From NCBI GenBank assembly GCA_034927685.1, contig JAYFPO010000019.1, positions 1 to 34,465 of the forward strand: DNA of 34,465 bases, given 5' to 3'. The notes beneath the pieces are model-generated. The model had not been told where the DNA came from. It saw only the letters and a program-made list of their open reading frames with translations, and did not search any database. Both the position numbers and the translations under genes were made by a program. This DNA is from RGIG3159 sp034927685. Lineage in GTDB: Bacteria; Bacillota; Clostridia; Oscillospirales; Oscillospiraceae. Each line of letters opens with the position of its first letter. Positions within the stretch are counted from its first letter, which is position 1. Of this stretch, positions 16,885 to 25,210 are shown piece by piece.

Positions 16885-17854
16885 ACGGCCCCGCCGCCTG
16901 CGCGGCAGCGAGGTGCTTCGCAAAATGGTGCGGGAGACGAGAATCGATCCCTCGCAGCTGATCTATCCGGCCTTTGTGGCCGAGGGGATTCCGGAAAAGC
17001 AGGAGATTCGCTCCATGCCGGGCCAGTACCGCCACACGCGGGAGAGCCTGCTCCGCTGCGCGGAGGCGCTGCTGGAGCGCGGCGTCGACAAGATGATCCT
17101 CTTTGGCATCCCGCAGGAGAAGGACGAGCTGGGCAGTCAGGCCTACTGCGAGCACGGCATCGTGCAACAGGCGATGCGCGATTTGAAGGCGCATTTTCCG
17201 GAGCTCTACCTGATCGGCGACGTGTGCATGTGCGAATACACTTCGCACGGCCACTGCGGCATCCTGCACGGGGAACGTGTGGACAACGACGAGACGCTCT
17301 CCTACCTCGCAAAGATCGCGCTCAGCCAGGTCGAGGCGGGCGCGGATATGGTGGCGCCCTCCGATATGATGGACGGCCGCGTCGCCGCAATTCGCGAGCT
17401 GCTGGACGAGCGCGGGCATCTGGACACCCCGATTATGTCCTATGCGGTGAAATACGCCTCCTCCTTCTACGGCCCGTTCCGCGAAGCGGCGGACTCCGCC
17501 CCGTCTTTCGGCGACCGGAAGAGCTACCAGATGGATTTTCACAACATTCGCGAGGGCATCAAGGAGGCGCTTCTGGACGAGAGCGAGGGCGCGGACATCA
17601 TCATGGTCAAGCCCGCCATGGCCTTCGGCGACGTCATCGCGAAGGTGAAGGAGGCCGTGCTGCTGCCGATCGCGACCTACAGCGTCAGCGGCGAATACGC
17701 GATGGTCAAGTGCGCCGCGCAGGCCGGCTGTATCGACGAAGCAAGAATTGTCTGCGAGATGGCGGCCTCCGCCTTCCGCGCGGGCACGGACCTCTATCTG
17801 ACCTATTTTGCCCCGGAGCTTGCCGGGTATCTGCGGGAGGGGAGAATCGGATGA
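16871..17854 (+). CDS. hemB: HemB, delta-aminolevulinic acid dehydratase (porphobilinogen synthase)
   Basis: Condenses two aminolevulinates into porphobilinogen. The active-site lysines are Lys194 (YAVKYASSFYGPF) and Lys247 (IIMVKPAMAF), at the positions known in E. coli. The DVCMCEYTSHGHCG segment supplies three cysteines of a zinc-dependent enzyme, in contrast to Asp-rich magnesium types. Length is 327 residues. The ATG at 16871 has GGAGGG eight bases upstream and overlaps cobA-hemD by 14 bases. The ATG at 16856 is not favoured. The end overlaps hemL as ATGA. Confidence 0.94.
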   Translation: MELIERPRRLRGSEVLRKMVRETRIDPSQLIYPAFVAEGIPEKQEIRSMPGQYRHTRESLLRCAEALLERGVDKMILFGIPQEKDELGSQAYCEHGIVQQAMRDLKAHFPELYLIGDVCMCEYTSHGHCGILHGERVDNDETLSYLAKIALSQVEAGADMVAPSDMMDGRVAAIRELLDERGHLDTPIMSYAVKYASSFYGPFREAADSAPSFGDRKSYQMDFHNIREGIKEALLDESEGADIIMVKPAMAFGDVIAKVKEAVLLPIATYSVSGEYAMVKCAAQAGCIDEARIVCEMAASAFRAGTDLYLTYFAPELAGYLREGRIG

Positions 17855-19134
17855 TTGCGCAATCAGAGCGTCTCTTTGCGGAGGCGAAACGCTATATTCC
17901 CGGCGGCGTCAACAGCCCCGTGCGGGCCTTTGCCGCGATCGGCGGCTGCCCGCGCTTCATCACGCGCGCGGACGGCGCGACGATGACGGACGCGGACGGG
18001 AACGTCTACCTCGACTATGTGGGTTCCTGGGGGCCCATGATCCTCGGCCACAACCGCCCCGAGGTCCGCGAGGCGGTCATGGAGGCCTGCACGCGCGGCC
18101 TCAGCTACGGCGCGGCGACCGAGGCGGAGGTCCAAATGGCGCGGCTCCTCTGCGAGGCCGTGCCCTGGGTCTCCATGGTCCGTATGGTCAATTCCGGCAC
18201 CGAAGCCGTCATGAGCGCGATCCGCGCCGCCCGCGGCTTCACGGGGCGGGACAAGATCGTCAAGTTCGCGGGCTGCTACCACGGCCACAGCGACTGCCTG
18301 CTCGTGCAGGCCGGCTCCGGCCTGATGACGACCGGCGTCCCCGGCAGCGCGGGCGTACCGCAGGGCTGCACGGCGGATACGCTGAGCGCGAAATACAATG
18401 ATCTTGAGAGCGTCCGCGCGCTGTTCGCGGCAAATCCCGGCGAAATTGCCTGCGTGATCGTCGAGCCCGTGGCGGCCAATATGGGCGTTGTGCCGCCGGA
18501 GCCTGGCTTTTTGGAGGGCCTGCGGGCGCTGTGCGACGAGCAGGGGAGTCTGCTTCTCTTCGACGAGGTTATCACCGGCTTCCGCCTCTCTTTTCAGGGC
18601 GCGGCGGGGTACTACGGCGTGCGGCCCGACCTCGTCACCTACGGCAAAATCATCGGCGCGGGCATGCCCGTCGGCGCCTACGGCGGCCGGGAGGATGTGA
18701 TGCGCGTCGTTTCGCCGCTCGGCGGCGTTTACCAGGCGGGCACCCTCAGCGGCAATCCCGTGGCCATGGCGGCGGGGCTGGCGCAGCTTACGCTGCTGCG
18801 CGACCATCCGGAGTGGTACGAGCGGCTGAGCGAGACATCCGCGCGGTTTTTCGGCGAGATGGCGGGGATCCTGCGGGAGGCCGGCAAGCCCTACGCGGTG
18901 AACCATGTCGGCAGCCTCGGCAGCCTGTTCTTCACAGACCGGCCGGTCAGAAACTACGGCGACGCGATGACCGCCGACACGGCGGCGTTTGGCGCCTATT
19001 GCCGCGATCTCTTCGCAAACGGAATCTACGCGGCGCCGAGCCAGTTTGAGGCGATGTTCCTCTCCATGGCCCACACAGAGTCGGACTTGGAGCGGACACT
19101 CGCGGTGCTGCGGCGCTACTTTCTAGGCAAGTAG
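17851..19134 (+). CDS. hemL: HemL, glutamate-1-semialdehyde 2,1-aminomutase
   Basis: PLP enzyme that converts glutamate-1-semialdehyde to 5-aminolevulinate. It has the family start RYIPGGVNSPVRAF, then the TEAVMSAIRAARGFTGR region and LLLFDEVITGFR. The PLP lysine is Lys266 in VTYGKIIGAGMPVGAYGG. The length of 427 residues is typical. The frame is open upstream through hemB, but the ATG at 17851 overlapping the hemB stop begins at the conserved N-terminus. Together with hemA and hemB it completes the C5 route within the operon. Confidence 0.94.
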   Translation: MIAQSERLFAEAKRYIPGGVNSPVRAFAAIGGCPRFITRADGATMTDADGNVYLDYVGSWGPMILGHNRPEVREAVMEACTRGLSYGAATEAEVQMARLLCEAVPWVSMVRMVNSGTEAVMSAIRAARGFTGRDKIVKFAGCYHGHSDCLLVQAGSGLMTTGVPGSAGVPQGCTADTLSAKYNDLESVRALFAANPGEIACVIVEPVAANMGVVPPEPGFLEGLRALCDEQGSLLLFDEVITGFRLSFQGAAGYYGVRPDLVTYGKIIGAGMPVGAYGGREDVMRVVSPLGGVYQAGTLSGNPVAMAAGLAQLTLLRDHPEWYERLSETSARFFGEMAGILREAGKPYAVNHVGSLGSLFFTDRPVRNYGDAMTADTAAFGAYCRDLFANGIYAAPSQFEAMFLSMAHTESDLERTLAVLRRYFLGK

Positions 19135-19135
19135 G

Positions 19136-20251
19136 ATGGAAGAAAAAAAGCTTTCCGGCGGCCGCCTGCTGCGCTATGGCTACACGACCGGCAGCTGCGC
19201 GGCGGCGGCGGCCAAAGCGGCGGCGCTGCTGCTGCTGACCGGGGTGGCCCCGCGGTCCGTGCTGCTGAACACGCCGGGCGGCCCGGAGCTGACGCTGGAA
19301 ATTGAACATCCGTGCTTCAACGGGGAGACTGCCTCCTGTGCCGTGCGCAAGGACGGCGGAGACGATCCGGACCAGACAAACGGCCTGCTCATCTATGCCG
19401 CCGTCAAAAAAAAGCCCTCCGGCGTCTCCATCGACGGCGGTGAGGGCGTCGGCCGCGTCACGAAGCCGGGCCTGGATCAGCCGGTGGGCGAGGCCGCCAT
19501 CAACCATGTGCCGCGGCAGATGATCGAGACGGCGGTCCGGGAGGCCGCCGGGGACTACGCGGGCGGGTTTTCGGTTGTGATCTCCGTGCCGGGCGGCGCG
19601 GAGACCGCAAAGCGTACGTTCAATCCCTATCTTGGCATCGTTGGCGGCCTTTCCATCCTCGGTACGACGGGCATTGTGGAGCCGATGAGCGAAAAGGCGC
19701 TCGTAGAGACGACGCGGGTGGAGCTGCGGATGCAGCGCGCCGCCGGGCGGGAGGACCTGCTGCTGACCGTCGGCAACTATGGCGACGACTTCGCGCGCGA
19801 GACGCTCGGCCTCTCCCTGGAGGGGCGGGTCAAGTGCTCCAATTTCATTGGTGAGGCGCTCTCCGACGCGGCGGCGTTGGGCTTTCGCAGCGCATTGCTG
19901 GTGGGGCACCTCGGCAAGCTGGTCAAGCTCGGCGCGGGCATCATGAACACCCACTCCTTTCAGGGTGACGCCCGGATGGAGATTCTGACCTCCTGCGCAC
20001 TGGAGGCCGGCGCGGACCTTCCGGTTCTGCGGCGCATTTCCGCCTGCGTGACCACAGAGGCGGCGCTCAGCGTGCTGCGCGAGAGCGGACAGCAATCCGG
20101 CGCGATGGCGGTACTGGAAAACCGCATCGAGGCCCAGCTCGCGCGGCGCTTCGGCGCGTATCTGGAGCTGGGTACGCTGGTTTTTTGCGGAAAGGAGACG
20201 CTTTGCCGCTGCGGCAGCGCGGAAAAGCTGATCGAAACATGGAAACGATAA
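19136..20251 (+). CDS. cbiD: CbiD, cobalt-precorrin-5B C1-methyltransferase
   Basis: SAM-dependent methylation of C1 in the anaerobic route. The diagnostic N-terminal RYGYTTGSCAAAAAKAA is present at residues 13-29. DGGEGVGRVTKPGLD, NPYLGIVGGLSILGTTGIVEPMSE (family core near residue 165) and GHLGKLVKLGAGIMNTHS near the C-terminus follow. Length is 371 residues. The start is one base after the hemL stop, and its ribosome binding site lies in the hemL tail and is weak. With CbiG it confirms the oxygen-independent pathway. Confidence 0.94.
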   Translation: MEEKKLSGGRLLRYGYTTGSCAAAAAKAAALLLLTGVAPRSVLLNTPGGPELTLEIEHPCFNGETASCAVRKDGGDDPDQTNGLLIYAAVKKKPSGVSIDGGEGVGRVTKPGLDQPVGEAAINHVPRQMIETAVREAAGDYAGGFSVVISVPGGAETAKRTFNPYLGIVGGLSILGTTGIVEPMSEKALVETTRVELRMQRAAGREDLLLTVGNYGDDFARETLGLSLEGRVKCSNFIGEALSDAAALGFRSALLVGHLGKLVKLGAGIMNTHSFQGDARMEILTSCALEAGADLPVLRRISACVTTEAALSVLRESGQQSGAMAVLENRIEAQLARRFGAYLELGTLVFCGKETLCRCGSAEKLIETWKR

Positions 20252-21285
20252 CGATAGACCCACATGGCGGCGATATCTACACGCACCGGCAGGTGCAGCT
20301 GGACTTCTCCGTCAATCTGAACCCGCTGGGTATGCCGGAGGAAATCTGCCGGGCCGTGGCGGAAAACGTCCGGCGCTACGACGTCTACCCGGACCCCCGG
20401 TGCCGCGCGCTGCGTGAGGCATTGGCCGCGCGGGAGAGCGTGCCGGAAGACTGGCTGTGCTTCGGAAACGGCGCGGCGGATTTGATCGTGCGCATCGCCG
20501 CCGCCCTCGGGCCGGTACAGGCGCTCGTGCCCGCGCCGACCTTCTCCGAATATGAGACCGCGGTGCTGCGGCAGGGCGGGCGTGTACGCCGCGCACCGTG
20601 CTGCGAGGCGCGCGGCGTTCAAATCACCCGCGCGTTTGCGGAGGCGGTGCAGCCTGGCGACCGGCTGGTCTTTCTCTGCAATCCGAATAACCCAACCGGT
20701 CGGTTGGCGGAACCGGGAACCGTCGAAGCGGCGCTCGCCGCGTGTGCGCGCGTCGGCGCGGTTCTCGTGGTGGACGAGTGCTTTCTTGCCTTTACGGAGG
20801 GCGCTTCCTGCCTGCCGCTGCTGTGGAGCGCTCCAAATTTGATTGTTTTGCGGGCCTTTACAAAGCTCTATTCGATGGCCGGGCTTCGACTCGGGTATTT
20901 GCTCTGCACCGATCCGGACCTGCGCGGGCGCGTGGAGGCTGCGGGGCAGTGCTGGAGCGTGTCCGCACCGGCGCAGGTCGCCGGTCTTGCGGCGCTTGGG
21001 TGCCGGGACCTGCCGGAGCGGACCAGGGCCTTCCTCCGGGAGGAACGCCCGCGGGTAGCCGCCGCCCTCGGGGAGATTTTCCCGTGCGTCTATCCATCGG
21101 ATGCAAATTTTCTGCTGTTTCGCGGAGATAGCGGCCTGTGGGAGCGGACGCTTGCGAACGGCGTGATGCTGCGTGCTTGCGGCAACTATCCCGGACTGGA
21201 TCAGCGGTATTACCGCATCGGCCTGAAGGGCCGGGCGGAAAATGACGAGCTGCTCGCGCTGCTGCGGGCGCAGGAGGAGACATAA
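20239..21285 (+). CDS. cobD: CobD-like L-threonine-O-3-phosphate decarboxylase
   Basis: Class I/II PLP-dependent enzyme that makes (R)-1-aminopropan-2-yl phosphate for CbiB. The 348 residues begin with HGGDIYTH and DFSVNLNPLGMPE, typical of CobD. FGNGAADLIVRIA, then FLCNPNNPTGRL, and the PLP lysine Lys209 in RAFTKLYSMAGLRLGYLL follow. HisC aminotransferases are close relatives, but the HGGD start and the cbi context favour CobD. The ATG at 20239 overlaps the cbiD tail by 13 bases. An in-frame ATG at 20185 lies deeper in cbiD and is unlikely. Confidence 0.87.
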   Translation: METITIDPHGGDIYTHRQVQLDFSVNLNPLGMPEEICRAVAENVRRYDVYPDPRCRALREALAARESVPEDWLCFGNGAADLIVRIAAALGPVQALVPAPTFSEYETAVLRQGGRVRRAPCCEARGVQITRAFAEAVQPGDRLVFLCNPNNPTGRLAEPGTVEAALAACARVGAVLVVDECFLAFTEGASCLPLLWSAPNLIVLRAFTKLYSMAGLRLGYLLCTDPDLRGRVEAAGQCWSVSAPAQVAGLAALGCRDLPERTRAFLREERPRVAAALGEIFPCVYPSDANFLLFRGDSGLWERTLANGVMLRACGNYPGLDQRYYRIGLKGRAENDELLALLRAQEET

Positions 21286-22772
21286 TGGCAAAGGCAATCA
21301 TGGTGCAGGGCACGGCCTCAAACGCGGGAAAAAGCTTTCTGTGCGCGGCGCTCTGCCGGATTTTTACCCAGGACGGCTACCGCGTCGCGCCCTTCAAGTC
21401 CCAGAATATGGCGCTCAACTCCTTTATCACGTCGGAAAATCTGGAGATGGGGCGCGCGCAGGTCATGCAGGCCGAGGCGGCCAGGCAAATTCCCTCCGTG
21501 CGTATGAACCCCATTTTGCTGAAGCCGACTGGGGATCAGGGCTCACAGCTCATCGTCAACGGCCGCGTGCGCGGCAACTTCACCGCGCAGGAGTATTTTG
21601 CAATGAAACGGTCGCTGATCCCGGACGTGACGGAGGCATACCAGTCGCTCGCGCGGGAAAATGATATCATCGTGATCGAGGGCGCGGGCAGCCCCGCCGA
21701 GATCAACCTCGGTGAGGATGGGTTTGTGAATATGGGCATGGCAAAGCTCGCGGACGCGCCGGTGCTGCTCTGCGGCGACATCGACCGGGGCGGTGTATTC
21801 GCCGCGCTTTACGGCACGGTGGCGCTCCTGAAGCCGGAGGATCAGGCTCGAATTTGCGGCCTTGTCATCAATAAGTTCCGGGGAGACCCGGATATCCTGC
21901 TGCCCGGTCTCGCCATGCTGGAGGATCTGACCGGAAAGCCGGTTTTCGGCGTGGTGCCGTATCTGCATCTCGATCTGGATGATGAGGACTCCCTCACCGA
22001 GCGGTTTTCAAAGAAGGAGACGCGGGGCCTTTTGGACTTTGCTGTGCTCCGCCTGCCGCGCATTTCTAATTTTACAGATTTCAACCCGCTGGATTGCCTC
22101 CCGGAGGTCAACCTGCGGTATGTCGGCAGCGTATCCGAGCTGGGCGCGCCGGATGTGATCTTTCTCCCCGGTACCAAGAACACGATGGACGATCTCCACT
22201 TTCTGCGGGAAAGCGGGTTAGAGGCCGCCGTCTGCCGCCACGCGGCACAGGGCGGCGCGGTCGTCGGTATCTGCGGCGGCTACCAGATACTCGGCTCCCT
22301 GCTCCGCGACCCGGAAGGCGTCGAGGCGGGCGGCGAGCTGCGCGGCATGGGACTGTTGCCGGCCGAGACCGTGTTTCTGGGGGAAAAGACCAGAACGCAG
22401 GTGCGCGGCGAGGTGCGGGGTGTCGGAGGCATCTTTGAAGCGCTCCGCGGCGCGCGCTTCTCCGGCTACGAGATCCACATGGGAGAGACAGCTTCGTCTC
22501 TGTCCGCCTTCTCGTCTCTGTGCTATGACGGCGGGGAAAAGCCGGACGGACTCTTTCGGGACAACATCTTCGGCACTTATGTCCATGGACTGTTTGACGA
22601 CGGCGGCTTTACGCGCGCCTTTGTCAACTGCGTCCTGCGGTCCAAGGGACTGGCGGAGGGAACCGGCAGCGTAAACTGGGCGGACTATAAGGAGAAACAA
22701 TATGATTTGCTGGCCGATGGAGTCCGGGCGTCGCTGGACTTGCCCGGTCTCTACCGCCTGCTCGGCGAATAA
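21285..22772 (+). CDS. cbiP: CbiP, cobyric acid synthase
   Basis: Glutamine-dependent amidation of side chains b, d, e and g of adenosylcobyrinate diamide. It has the N-terminal P-loop-like VQGTASNAGKSFL, then KSQNMALNSF, and the GDIDRGGVFAALYGTV motif. The C-terminal amidotransferase domain has Cys330 in VVGICGGYQILG and His434 in GTYVHGLFDD. Length is 495 residues, standard. The start overlaps the CobD stop by one base. It acts before CbiB. Confidence 0.94.
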   Translation: MAKAIMVQGTASNAGKSFLCAALCRIFTQDGYRVAPFKSQNMALNSFITSENLEMGRAQVMQAEAARQIPSVRMNPILLKPTGDQGSQLIVNGRVRGNFTAQEYFAMKRSLIPDVTEAYQSLARENDIIVIEGAGSPAEINLGEDGFVNMGMAKLADAPVLLCGDIDRGGVFAALYGTVALLKPEDQARICGLVINKFRGDPDILLPGLAMLEDLTGKPVFGVVPYLHLDLDDEDSLTERFSKKETRGLLDFAVLRLPRISNFTDFNPLDCLPEVNLRYVGSVSELGAPDVIFLPGTKNTMDDLHFLRESGLEAAVCRHAAQGGAVVGICGGYQILGSLLRDPEGVEAGGELRGMGLLPAETVFLGEKTRTQVRGEVRGVGGIFEALRGARFSGYEIHMGETASSLSAFSSLCYDGGEKPDGLFRDNIFGTYVHGLFDDGGFTRAFVNCVLRSKGLAEGTGSVNWADYKEKQYDLLADGVRASLDLPGLYRLLGE

Positions 22773-22797
22773 AAAACAACAACCGTTTGGGGACGCT

Positions 22798-23412
22798 ATG
22801 ACTTCATTTGTATTTGATTTGGACTCCACGGTACTGCGGGGCGAGCTGCTGCCCAGAATTGCCGCCGCCGCGGGACTGGACGGCGACGAGATGGCGCGGC
22901 AGACCGCGCGGACGGTGGAGGAGGGGATTCCTTTTTCGGAGAGCTTTCCCGCCCGCGCCGCGCTGCTCTCGGACGTACCCACGCTGCTGGCAGCGCGGGT
23001 TGCCTGTGAGACGCCGCGCTTTGAACGCCTCTGCGTGTTTCTGCGGCGGCATTGTTTGCGCTGCTGGATCGTAACCGGCAATCTGGACGTCTGGATCGCC
23101 GATTTGGCGCGGGAGCTGGGAATGGAGGGCCGCTGCATTTGCTCCCGGGCACGGATGGAGGACGGACGCGTCGCGGGGATCGAGTTTCTGCTTTCGGAAA
23201 AGGCGGCGGTGCTCCCGGCACTGCCCGGGCGGGTTGTTGCGGTCGGCGACGGCATGAACGATCTGGGAATGCTGGCGGCGGCGGATGTCGGCATCGCCTT
23301 CGGCGGCGCCCATCCCATTCCGGGACCCCTGCGCCGTGCTGCAGATTTCACGGCGGAAACCGAGGAGGAACTGCTGTGCCTGCTGGAATCCATGGCCGAA
23401 TCGCCGGGATGA
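22798..23412 (+). CDS. HAD-family phosphatase, phosphoserine-phosphatase-like, last gene of the B12 operon
   Basis: A 204-residue HAD hydrolase. Motif I is FVFDLDSTVLRGE (nucleophile Asp7, general acid Asp9), motif II is VTGNLD, a lysine lies in SEKAAVLPAL, and motif III is VGDGMNDLGML. The cap region is small and helical, as in SerB/ThrH relatives. The ATG at 22798 has TTGGGGA upstream and lies 25 bases after cbiP. An in-frame ATG at 22702 is inside cbiP. Possible roles, all inferred from position only, are removing the phosphate from alpha-ribazole phosphate or cobamide phosphate in place of CobC/CobZ, or handling a threonine/serine phosphate that feeds CobD. A generic phosphoserine phosphatase is equally possible. 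Confidence 0.8.
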   Translation: MTSFVFDLDSTVLRGELLPRIAAAAGLDGDEMARQTARTVEEGIPFSESFPARAALLSDVPTLLAARVACETPRFERLCVFLRRHCLRCWIVTGNLDVWIADLARELGMEGRCICSRARMEDGRVAGIEFLLSEKAAVLPALPGRVVAVGDGMNDLGMLAAADVGIAFGGAHPIPGPLRRAADFTAETEEELLCLLESMAESPG

Positions 23413-23419
23413 TTTCCCT

Positions 23420-23483
23420 GCAAAGAATCGCAGCGCCGGAAGACCAAAGTCTTTCGGCGCTGCGATTCTTTGCGCTATTTTTT
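23420..23483 (+). terminator. Strong terminator at the end of the B12 operon
   Basis: GCAAAGAATCGCAGCGCCG (23420-23438) pairs with CGGCGCTGCGATTCTTTGC (23455-23473), with further inner pairing (AAGAC/GTCTT). A T-run follows at 23478-23483 on the + strand. The convergent minus-strand gene ends at 23475, next to the right arm. On the minus strand no T-run follows, so it serves mainly the + operon. Confidence 0.88.
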
Positions 23484-24176
23484 CTTGCCGAGGTGCAGCT
23501 CCCGCATCCCCTCCACCTCATCGCAGACCGGCTTCATGCTGCAGTGGCCGCAGTCCGTCGGAATGCCGTCCAGAATGTGGGTCAGCGTGCTTGTGATCGC
23601 GTCCACCTGCCGGGCGTACTCCGTCAGCTGGGGCAGGAAAGGCGGGTTTACGGCGAAAATCAGGCGGACGTGGCGGACGCCGGGCAGCTCCCTGTATTTC
23701 TGAAGGTAGCTGGCGCCAACACGGCGGAAGGAAATTCCGGCCTTGAGCGCCTGCTTGCTGACGCGCACCTGCTCCTGATTGCTCTCGGAAGAGACTCGCA
23801 CCAGATACCCCTTCGGAAAAACGTGGTAGCGGACAAATTCCAGCTTCCGGATCGCCTGATAGGCGTCCTCATCGTCGCCCGGGTTGTCCACGGAGAGCAG
23901 CACGATCCGTGCAAAACGGTTCTCCCCGCGCAGGGAAGGAAGGTCCTGCCCGTAGACCGCAATCCCATCCTCCGGCACCAGCGCGTCGGAGGTGGTGACG
24001 CAGGTGTAGTTGACAGAGCCCAAACCGCCCAGCTCGCAGCCCGCGTCCCGCAGCAGGACCAGCTCGCTCGCGCCGGTATCCTCCCAACAGAGTCGGGGGT
24101 CGTAGGCAAAGCGGGCCGGCTGGAGCGCGGAAAACAGCGCGTCGGTTTTTTGAAGAATCCCGTCGTACAGCTTCAT
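23475..24176 (-). CDS. Free-standing acetyl-CoA synthase (CODH/ACS beta) middle-domain-like protein
   Basis: A 233-residue protein that I align by eye to the central, CoA-binding domain of acetyl-CoA synthase (AcsB/CdhC). It shares an ELGG element, a GQDL-like turn, VRVSKQALKAGISFRRVGAS (AcsB has LRVSKDAVAKGFRFKNYG) and VRHVRLIFAVNP (AcsB VDRVQVTIFTD). The N-terminal CODH-contact domain and the C-terminal A-cluster domain are absent. Instead it ends in a cysteine motif, Cys209-x2-Cys212-x5-Cys218, then DEVEGMRELH. It therefore should not make acetyl-CoA alone. A CoA/acyl-CoA-binding or metallocluster role is possible. The ATG at 24176 overlaps the stop of the small membrane ORF, and it is the last gene of the minus-strand cluster. 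Confidence 0.72.
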   Translation of the reverse strand: MKLYDGILQKTDALFSALQPARFAYDPRLCWEDTGASELVLLRDAGCELGGLGSVNYTCVTTSDALVPEDGIAVYGQDLPSLRGENRFARIVLLSVDNPGDDEDAYQAIRKLEFVRYHVFPKGYLVRVSSESNQEQVRVSKQALKAGISFRRVGASYLQKYRELPGVRHVRLIFAVNPPFLPQLTEYARQVDAITSTLTHILDGIPTDCGHCSMKPVCDEVEGMRELHLGKKK

Positions 24177-24334
24177 CAGAACTTGGTTTCCACCTTTTTG
24201 CGGTCAAAAATCCGGTTGACCTGTGTATAGACCCAGGCCATCAGCTTTTGATCCAGATTCCAGAAGTAGATCACGAACAAAGCGCTGGAGAGAACGGCAA
24301 AACCCGTGAGCAAAATTTTGAGTAATTTTTTCAT
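24176..24334 (-). CDS. 52-residue single-pass membrane peptide
   Basis: A small gene not previously listed. It starts MKKLLKILLTGFAVLSSALF, continues through IYFW, and ends with a charged tail containing FDRKKVETKF. One hydrophobic helix spans about residues 5-25, and the tail should be cytoplasmic by the positive-inside rule or act as an amphipathic helix. An excellent binding site (AAAGGAG) lies eight bases before the ATG at 24334. The stop overlaps the ATG of the next gene (TGATG), which implies translational coupling. I recognise no family. It might anchor the neighbouring redox proteins at the membrane. Confidence 0.72.
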   Translation of the reverse strand: MKKLLKILLTGFAVLSSALFVIYFWNLDQKLMAWVYTQVNRIFDRKKVETKF

Positions 24335-24352
24335 CGGAAAAGCTCCTTTCTG

Positions 24353-25156
24353 TCAGGAACGGGCAAGCCCCTTCTGGCGGGCGTATTCCGCCGCGCCCAA
24401 CGCGCCCATCAGCTGCGGATCGGTGCTCAGCTCCACGACCTTCAGTTTCAGAACCCGCTCGATTGCGGCCTTCAGGCCTTCGTTTTTCGCGCAGCCGCCG
24501 GTCAGCGTGATGGAATCGGTGGCGCCCGCCTTCTTGGCCATGACAAAGCAGCGCTTGGCGACGGCCATTTGAATCCCGGCCGCGATCTCATCCATCGGCT
24601 TTCCCTCGCCGACGAGGGTGATGACTTCGGACTCGGCAAAGACCGTGCACTGCGCGGTGATCGGAATGACGTTTTTGGCGGTCAGCGACAGCTTGGAAAA
24701 TTCAGGCAGGCTCATTTCAAAGGAACGGGCCATGGCCTCGTAAAATCGGCCGGTACCGGCGGCGCACTTATCGTTCATCGCAAAGTTTTTGACGGTTCCG
24801 TCCGTATCGATTGAGATGCCCTTGACATCCTGGCCGCCGATATCGATGATGGCCTTGACGGAGGGATTCGTGATATGGACGCCCATGGCGTGGCAGGAGA
24901 TTTCGGAGATATTCTCATCGGCAAAGGGAACCTTGTTGCGGCCATAGCCCGTGCCGATCAAATAGGCGAGATCCTGGGAAGAGCGCAGTCCGTCCACCTG
25001 GGAAATGACCTCGTCCATGGCCAATTGGGCGGAAATCTCCGAGTTGATTTTGCTGCGCAGGGTGGTATTTGCCACCATTTTGCCGGTTTCATCCAGAATG
25101 ACCGCTTTTGTATAGGTTGAGCCTACGTCGCAGCCACCGAAGTATTTCATTGTCAT
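24353..25156 (-). CDS. 2-hydroxyacyl-CoA dehydratase activator (HgdC/BcrA-D type ATPase)
   Basis: Homodimeric ASKHA-fold ATPase with one [4Fe-4S] cluster that injects a low-potential electron into the partner dehydratase/reductase. Phosphate-binding motifs are GGCDVGSTYTKAVI at the N-terminus, IDIGGQDVKGISID near residue 104, and TGGCAKNEG. Cluster ligands are Cys131 (NDKCAAGTGRF) and Cys170 (ITAQCTVFAESEV), 39 residues apart as in HgdC. Length is 267 residues. The ATG at 25156 follows GGAGG with a short gap. A start at the third codon (25150) is equally well placed. It is encoded directly downstream of its probable partners. Confidence 0.92.
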   Translation of the reverse strand: MTMKYFGGCDVGSTYTKAVILDETGKMVANTTLRSKINSEISAQLAMDEVISQVDGLRSSQDLAYLIGTGYGRNKVPFADENISEISCHAMGVHITNPSVKAIIDIGGQDVKGISIDTDGTVKNFAMNDKCAAGTGRFYEAMARSFEMSLPEFSKLSLTAKNVIPITAQCTVFAESEVITLVGEGKPMDEIAAGIQMAVAKRCFVMAKKAGATDSITLTGGCAKNEGLKAAIERVLKLKVVELSTDPQLMGALGAAEYARQKGLARS

Positions 25157-25210
25157 GATTCCTCCAATTCGTCCGATTTCAGTTTCTCCAACTTGGAGAC
25201 GGGAAGAAGT

